Of a DNA stretch of 64,000 bases, positions 60,185-64,000 are shown piece after piece; the stretch's first letter is position 1, and the number at the start of each line of letters is the position of its first letter. Below the pieces are notes generated by a model that did not search any database, was not told where the DNA came from, and was given only the letters and a program-made list of their open reading frames with translations. Both the position numbers and the translations under genes were made by a program. The DNA is from Desulfovibrio piger (lineage in GTDB: Bacteria > Desulfobacterota > Desulfovibrionia > Desulfovibrionales > Desulfovibrionaceae), in assembly GCF_951793255.1 (NCBI RefSeq), contig NZ_OX636706.1:1447001-1511000 (forward strand), written 5' to 3'.

Positions 60185-60509
60185 GAGCACACTCCGACAT
60201 TCAGACCGTCAAAGTACACGATGCGGCCCTGCCGTGGGCAGGACCGCATCTGTGAAAACTTTTCTGGCGGCATGGTCCGAGCGCTCCTTCCCCGGAGACT
60301 TGCAGCGCCCATGCCGGACGGACAGACGGACTCCCTATCCGTCAAGGGTTATGGTTGCGCGTCCGTACCGGCCGGTACGGATCCCCCTGCGTCGCCTTCC
60401 CCGGGCGGCGCATCCATATATGAATTCGACCGGAGCGGGGGCGGCGGCGCGCTGCATGCGCAAAGGCGGCTGCGTGCTCGCCGCTATCCCCTGTTCCGGA
60501 CACGGACAT
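60185..60509. other. regulatory region between uxs and the Ehr operon
   Basis: No gene is present. The region holds the 20-bp palindrome at 60362-60381 and otherwise shows no strong promoter by eye. Promoter elements for the leftward six-gene operon should lie here. Confidence 0.5.
60362..60381. promoter_or_regulatory. perfect 20-bp palindrome upstream of the Ehr operon
   Basis: TCCGTACCGGCCGGTACGGA is fully self-complementary. It lies 178 bp upstream of the HyfB-like start and 129 bp after the uxs stop. It could be an operator or, as RNA, a strong hairpin. Its right half GGCCGGTACGGA also occurs at 8489-8500. Confidence 0.5.
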
Positions 60510-61466
60510 CTAGGCCAGACCCTTGCGGATCTGCTCGTCGAAATAGGCGATGGTCTTTTTCAGGCCTTCTTCCAGCTGGACCTTGGGCTCCCAGCCCAGG
60601 ACCTCGCGGGCCAGGCTGATGTCGGGACGGCGCTGTTTGGGGTCGTCGCCGGGCAGGGGCTCGCAGATCAGCCTGGAGCTGCTGTTGGTGAGCTCGATGA
60701 CCTTTTCGGCCAGCTCGCGGATGGTGAACTCGCCGGGATTGCCCATGTTCACGGGGCCGGTGAAGTCGTCGGGCGTGGCCATGAGGCGGCACATGCATTC
60801 CACCAGGTCATCCACATAGCAGAAGGAGCGGGTCTGGCTGCCGTCGCCGTAGATGGTGATGGGTTCGCCCTTCAGGGCCTGCACGATGAAGTTGGAGACC
60901 ACGCGGCCGTCGTTGGGATGCATCTTGGGGCCGTAGGTGTTGAAGATGCGGCCCACCTTGATGTTCACATTGTTCTGGCGGCGGTAGGAGAAGAACAGGG
61001 CCTCGGCGCAGCGCTTGCCTTCGTCATAGCAGGAGCGGATGCCGTTGGGATTCACATGGCCCCAGTAGCTCTCGGGCTGCGGATGCACGTCGGGGTCGCC
61101 GTAGACCTCGCTGGTGGAGGCCTGGAAGATGCGTGCTTTCAGGCGCTTGGCCAGACCCAGCATGTTGATGGCACCGTGGACGCAGGTCTTGATGGTCTGC
61201 ACGGGGTCGTGCTGGTAGTGGACGGGCGAGGCCGGGCAGGCCAGGTTGTAGATCTCGTCCACTTCCACGAACAGGGGGAAGGTCACGTCATGGCGCAGCA
61301 GTTCGAAGCGCTTGTTGTCCATGAGCTCTTCCACATTGGAGCGGGCGCTGGAAAAGAAATTGTCCACGCACAGGACTTCGTGCCCCTCGTCCAGCAGACG
61401 CGCGCACAGATGCGAGCCCAGAAAACCCGAACCACCAGTGACAAGAACCCGTTTTCGCAAATGCAT
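60510..61466 (-). CDS. uxs: UDP-glucuronate decarboxylase (UDP-xylose synthase)
   Basis: The 318-residue extended SDR enzyme makes UDP-xylose from UDP-glucuronate for surface polysaccharides. NAD binding is in GGSGFLG (11-17); the active site is STSE (117-120) with Tyr147 and Lys151 (CYDEGKR). The UXS-type RCYDEGKR-like motif, [16 protein letters not shown] and [15 protein letters not shown] are characteristic. The gene is divergent from tatD and has its own promoter. Nearby sugar genes are limited to the truncated epimerase at the right edge. Confidence 0.93.
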   Translation of the reverse strand: MHLRKRVLVTGGSGFLGSHLCARLLDEGHEVLCVDNFFSSARSNVEELMDNKRFELLRHDVTFPLFVEVDEIYNLACPASPVHYQHDPVQTIKTCVHGAINMLGLAKRLKARIFQASTSEVYGDPDVHPQPESYWGHVNPNGIRSCYDEGKRCAEALFFSYRRQNNVNIKVGRIFNTYGPKMHPNDGRVVSNFIVQALKGEPITIYGDGSQTRSFCYVDDLVECMCRLMATPDDFTGPVNMGNPGEFTIRELAEKVIELTNSSSRLICEPLPGDDPKQRRPDISLAREVLGWEPKVQLEEGLKKTIAYFDEQIRKGLA

Positions 61467-61504
61467 GATAGCCTCTCAACGTAAAATGACCAATAGGCGC
61501 AGAG

Positions 61505-61533
61505 AGTGTACGCCCTTGTCCCGGGACTGGCAA
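61505..61533 (-). promoter_or_regulatory. predicted promoter of uxs
   Basis: On the minus strand TTGCCA (61533-61528) and TACACT (61510-61505) are 17 bp apart, placing the start near 61498, about 32 nt before the ATG. Confidence 0.6.
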
Positions 61534-61693
61534 TGCCTGAAACGGGGCTTTTTCGCGGCGGGGCAGGGGCTTGCGTCTCGTGTCTGCCCCTGCTAGAAGC
61601 CATGCCAGACGGACGTCCTGCCGGGGATGGGGCGGTGCCCGTCCACGGGGCAGTGCTGCCCGCATCCCGCATCCTCTCCATCCCGGATCCGCC

Positions 61694-62515
61694 ATGAGCC
61701 ACAAGAAAGTTGAACGTATCGATCCCCTGACCCAGGCCCTGCCCTGCGTGGGCTGCGACAGCCACGCCCATCTGGACGGCGAGGAATTCGACGCCGACCG
61801 CGAAGAGGTGCTGGCCCGCGCCCGTGCCGCCGGTGTGGCCACCATCGGCAACATCTTCCTCGATCCTGACCGCTGGCGCCGTCGCCGCGGCTATTTCGAT
61901 GCACATCCCGAGGTCTTTTTCGTGCTGGGCATCCATCCCTGTGACGGACAGCAGTGCACGCCCGAAGTCCTTGCGGACATCCGTGAAGCCTTTGCCGTGG
62001 ATGACCGCCTGCGCGCCGTGGGCGAGATCGGGCTCGATTTCTACTGGGACGACTGCCCCAAGGAGATCCAGTACCAGGTCCTGCACGATCAGCTGCAACT
62101 GGCCCGCGAGCTGGAAAAGCCTGTGGTCATCCATTGCCGCAACGCCGAGGCCGAGACCCTCATGACTCTCGAAGCCCGCGGTTTTGTCGGCTATCCGCTG
62201 CTCTGGCACTGCTTTGGCGGCGATGCCGACATGGCCCGGCGCATCATCCGCAACGGCTGGCACATCTCCATCCCCGGACCGGTCAGCTACCCGGCCAACA
62301 AGGCCGTGCGCGAGGCCCTGGCCGTCATCCCTGACGACCGCCTGCTGCTGGAGACCGACAGCCCCTACCTTTCGCCCGTGCCCTGGCGCGGCAAGCGCAA
62401 CGAGCCTGCCTTCACGGTCTTCACCGTACGCCATATGGCGGCCGCCCGCGGCATGGAGCCCGAAGAGCTCTGGCAGCTCTGCGGCGACAACGCCCGAAGG
62501 TTCTTCGGGCTATAG
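61694..62515 (+). CDS. TatD-family metal-dependent hydrolase (3'-5' DNase)
   Basis: The 273-residue TIM-barrel protein has the TatD metal ligands: DSHAHLD (His24, His26), GEIGLDFYWD, VIHCRNAE, WHCFGG and ETDSPYL. TatD proteins are Mg-dependent 3'-5' exonucleases, some of which act in DNA repair or in tRNA metabolism. A 17-residue N-terminal extension (SHKKVERIDPLTQALPC) precedes the barrel. The start at 61694 is the best ATG; upstream frame is Pro/Arg-rich. Its own transcription start is not clear. Confidence 0.92.
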   Translation: MSHKKVERIDPLTQALPCVGCDSHAHLDGEEFDADREEVLARARAAGVATIGNIFLDPDRWRRRRGYFDAHPEVFFVLGIHPCDGQQCTPEVLADIREAFAVDDRLRAVGEIGLDFYWDDCPKEIQYQVLHDQLQLARELEKPVVIHCRNAEAETLMTLEARGFVGYPLLWHCFGGDADMARRIIRNGWHISIPGPVSYPANKAVREALAVIPDDRLLLETDSPYLSPVPWRGKRNEPAFTVFTVRHMAAARGMEPEELWQLCGDNARRFFGL

Positions 62516-62915
62516 CCAGCCTCTGTTGCCGGGGCCGCAGCGCTGGGCGTCGCCAACGGGCACAGCCCTGCGGGCTGCCTTGCGGTCGCACGTTCATGAG
62601 GAAAGGCCTTTCCCGGCCCGGCTCCCTTCCCGATGCACTTTGGCGGGGAGGCTGGAGCATCGTGCCGTGGACGGTTGGGACATGATGCTGTTCCCCGGCG
62701 TTACGTAAAGACGGTATTTGCAAAGAAAGGACGGACGGTCGCTCAACTGGCGGCCGTCCGTCTTTTTTGATGTCCGGGTGATGCGGGCCGGAAAAGGGGA
62801 GCTTCGCCGGTGCGGTCGAAGGTCGTGCCTTTTCCGTCATACAGACCGGAAGCGGCTGGCAGTCTTCCTGCCAGCCGCCGTACGTCATGGGAGTGAAAGG
62901 ATCACGTCAGAGAGG
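62516..62915. other. 400-bp non-coding region with a terminator
   Basis: No gene is supported. The interval holds the terminator at 62726-62768, 210 nt after tatD. The remaining DNA shows no strong promoter. A small RNA ending at the terminator is possible. Confidence 0.5.
62726..62768 (+). terminator. Rho-independent terminator 210 nt after tatD
   Basis: GACGGACGG (62730-62738) pairs with CCGTCCGTC (62754-62762) around a 15-nt loop, with AAAG before and TTTTTT after (62763-62768). Confidence 0.88.
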
Positions 62916-63305
62916 TCACATCAGCAGGGTCTGCCCAAGCTCGAAATGGGCGGCACATACGATGTCGATATAGCGCGTGATCTCCTCCTCGAGGATCTCG
63001 GTATCGCTGAAGCACTCGATAGCGACACGGATGAAGAATCTTTCCTCATCCTGGTCGAGGAGCATGCACTTCACGCATTTCAGCTTGCATTCAAGGCGGT
63101 TCCCCTCCCTGAGTACAGCGAGCTCGTCAGCCTTGTCGGCCGGGACGGTCAGGTCCGTGAAGATACGGAGATAAGTGGGATCGTCTTCCGAAAGGGTCAT
63201 ATAAAGGGTGCGGCCCTGGGCTTTGAAGGTCAGGTCGCCGTCATCATCCACACGGGCGATGTAACCTTCGGTCTGAAGTATCTTTTGCAGTTCTTCTGTC
63301 GTCAT
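62916..63305 (-). CDS. YbjN-like small protein, 129 residues
   Basis: The protein begins MTTEELQKILQTEGYIARVDDDGDLTFKAQG and continues with LRIFTDLTVPADKADEL and the cysteine-bearing stretch CKLKCVKCMLLDQDE, ending in helices (EEEITRYIDIVCAAHFELGQTLL). This alpha/beta layout resembles the YbjN/type-III-chaperone-like fold used to stabilise or regulate other proteins. The three closely spaced cysteines (Lys/Cys-rich CKLKCVKC) are unusual. GAGGTACC precedes the ATG at 63305; the upstream open frame is not homologous. The function is unknown. Confidence 0.7.
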   Translation of the reverse strand: MTTEELQKILQTEGYIARVDDDGDLTFKAQGRTLYMTLSEDDPTYLRIFTDLTVPADKADELAVLREGNRLECKLKCVKCMLLDQDEERFFIRVAIECFSDTEILEEEITRYIDIVCAAHFELGQTLLM

Positions 63306-63526
63306 GGGTACCTCGGGGGCTGGCAGCTCCCGTGCGGGGCAGGGGAGCAGACGTTGCGGGAGCGTCTCCCGGTGGTGCCTGCCGCCGTAAGACACGGCCT
63401 TGTTGCAGGCAGGAAGGGCACATCGCCGGAGCTCCGCCTGTTGCGGGGGAGTTGGCCGCGTACTGTTGCCCTCGTCGTCATATCTGACCAGCGTACTATT
63501 ATTGCGGAACAAGGCTGTTTTGTGAA
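63306..63526. other. non-coding region between the YbjN-like and epimerase genes
   Basis: No gene is supported. It should contain the promoter of the YbjN-like gene; near 63480-63520 the sequence becomes AT-richer (TACTATTATTGCGG), but I see no firm -35/-10 pair. The hairpin at 63527 marks the 3' end of the epimerase gene. Confidence 0.45.
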
Positions 63527-63574
63527 GAGGGGAGGGAGCACCCTCCTGGCGCAGGCATGGATCCCCCTCCCCTC
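63527..63574 (-). repeat. hairpin after the sugar epimerase gene (related to the hairpin repeats)
   Basis: GAGGGGAGGG (63527-63536) pairs with CCCTCCCCTC (63565-63574), 11 nt after the stop on the minus strand. The stem resembles that of copy E, but the long pyrimidine tail is missing. Confidence 0.55.
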
Positions 63575-63585
63575 AAAAATCCCTG

Positions 63586-64000
63586 CTAGTCCCAGCTGTA
63601 GGGGATGTCTTTCGTATCGGCGGGCAGGCGTTCGCCTTCTTCGGGATCGTGGGGCAGGTCGGCGCAGTTGCAGATCAGGGCCGGTTCGTCCGTGGCGGCG
63701 GTGAAGCCGTACCAGACCCCCGTGGGGATGCGCAAAAGGCCGTAATGGTCGGGGCGGCCCAGATACAGTTCCCGCAGCACGCCGCAGGTGGGCGAATCGG
63801 GGCGGGCGTCATAGAGCACGAGTTTCAGCAGGCCGTGGGGCACGGTGTAGTACTGGGTCTGGCGGCGGTGGCGTTTCCAGGCCTTGATGGCCCCGGGCAG
63901 GACCTCGGAGAAATAGACCTCGCCCAGATGCAGTTCCCCGTCCGCCGTCTCGGCGTGGGGGCGCAGGGGAGAGTCGGGGCGCAGCATGTGCATCACCGGG
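63586..64000 (-). CDS. dTDP-4-dehydrorhamnose 3,5-epimerase-like protein (truncated at the window edge)
   Basis: The frame is open to the right edge; about 137 residues are visible and the N-terminus is missing. The visible part has the cupin text of RmlC-type enzymes: LGEVYFSEVLPGAIKAWKRHRRQTQYYTVPHG, where the His and Lys/Arg residues line the active site, and LLRIPTGVWYGFTA. This family epimerises or binds nucleotide sugars for surface polysaccharides; the short form seen in Desulfovibrio often lacks clear substrate assignment. The uxs gene 2 kb away suggests a polysaccharide context. Confidence 0.8.
   Translation of the reverse strand, partial: PVMHMLRPDSPLRPHAETADGELHLGEVYFSEVLPGAIKAWKRHRRQTQYYTVPHGLLKLVLYDARPDSPTCGVLRELYLGRPDHYGLLRIPTGVWYGFTAATDEPALICNCADLPHDPEEGERLPADTKDIPYSWD

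Noticed and set aside
1..64000. tRNA/rRNA genes, CRISPR arrays, insertion sequences, phage genes
   Set aside because: I looked for tRNA T-arm consensus, regularly spaced direct repeats, transposase motifs and integrases and saw none; a covariance search would be needed to be certain about tRNAs.

Overview
The window looks like a chromosome segment from a sulfate-reducing bacterium of the Desulfovibrio group. The evidence is the high GC content, a lactate-oxidation cluster of the Desulfovibrio type (GlcD-like dehydrogenase, cysteine-rich Fe-S partner, LutC-like protein, a fused LutA/LutB protein, lactate permease), a two-gene NfnAB-type transhydrogenase, early-branch corrin methyltransferases and a group-4-hydrogenase-like membrane complex. 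It carries core functions and shows no phage, insertion sequence, CRISPR array or recognisable tRNA/rRNA gene.

Layout. 1-3.5 kb: end of a TauE/SafE-like membrane protein and a solo RND pump, with a YkgJ-like Cys-cluster protein overlapping the pump's stop. 4.2-5.6 kb: ribBA as its own unit. 6.2-12 kb: lipoate ligase followed by gcvT, gcvH, gcvPA and gcvPB, so the enzyme that can lipoylate GcvH sits next to its target. 12-13.6 kb: EVE-domain gene plus an AT-rich leader with a possible 38-codon ORF and a terminator-like hairpin in front of the lactate operon. 13.6-21.2 kb: lactate oxidation and uptake. 21.3-26.2 kb: small hypothetical and secreted proteins, DedA and a ModF-like double ATPase. 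26.6-33.4 kb (minus strand): PHP phosphatase, NfnAB, CobM, CobL and a DapF-fold protein whose motifs match histidine racemase CntK better than DapF. 33.5-38.4 kb: VWA/OmpA-like protein, small lipoprotein and an EmrAB-like efflux pair. 38.4-47.4 kb: shikimate-kinase-like gene (minus), then rpmH-rnpA-yidD-yidC-jag-mnmE running into an exonuclease, a CofD/YvcK-like protein and an RluD-like pseudouridine synthase with overlapping ends. 47.4-49.3 kb: DUF47-PiT phosphate uptake. 49.4-52 kb: EamA exporter, Ddl and an HD-domain protein. 52.7-60.2 kb (minus): a six-gene membrane complex resembling hydrogenase-4. 60.5-64 kb: UDP-glucuronate decarboxylase, TatD nuclease, a YbjN-like protein and a truncated sugar epimerase.

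The two most notable things are: (1) the 52.7-60.2 kb complex has kept its Fe-S small subunit and its proton-pumping membrane arm, but its large subunit has lost all four nickel-binding cysteines, so it is probably not a hydrogenase (an Ehr-type complex of unknown substrate); and (2) a dispersed family of long purine/pyrimidine hairpins, often 8-12 nt after a stop codon, sometimes followed by a pyrimidine tract. Secondary leads are the CntK-like racemase, the leader ORF plus hairpin before the lactate operon, the substituted shikimate-kinase-like protein, and several perfect palindromes at possible operator positions. All functional statements rest on reading motifs by eye; no database search was run.
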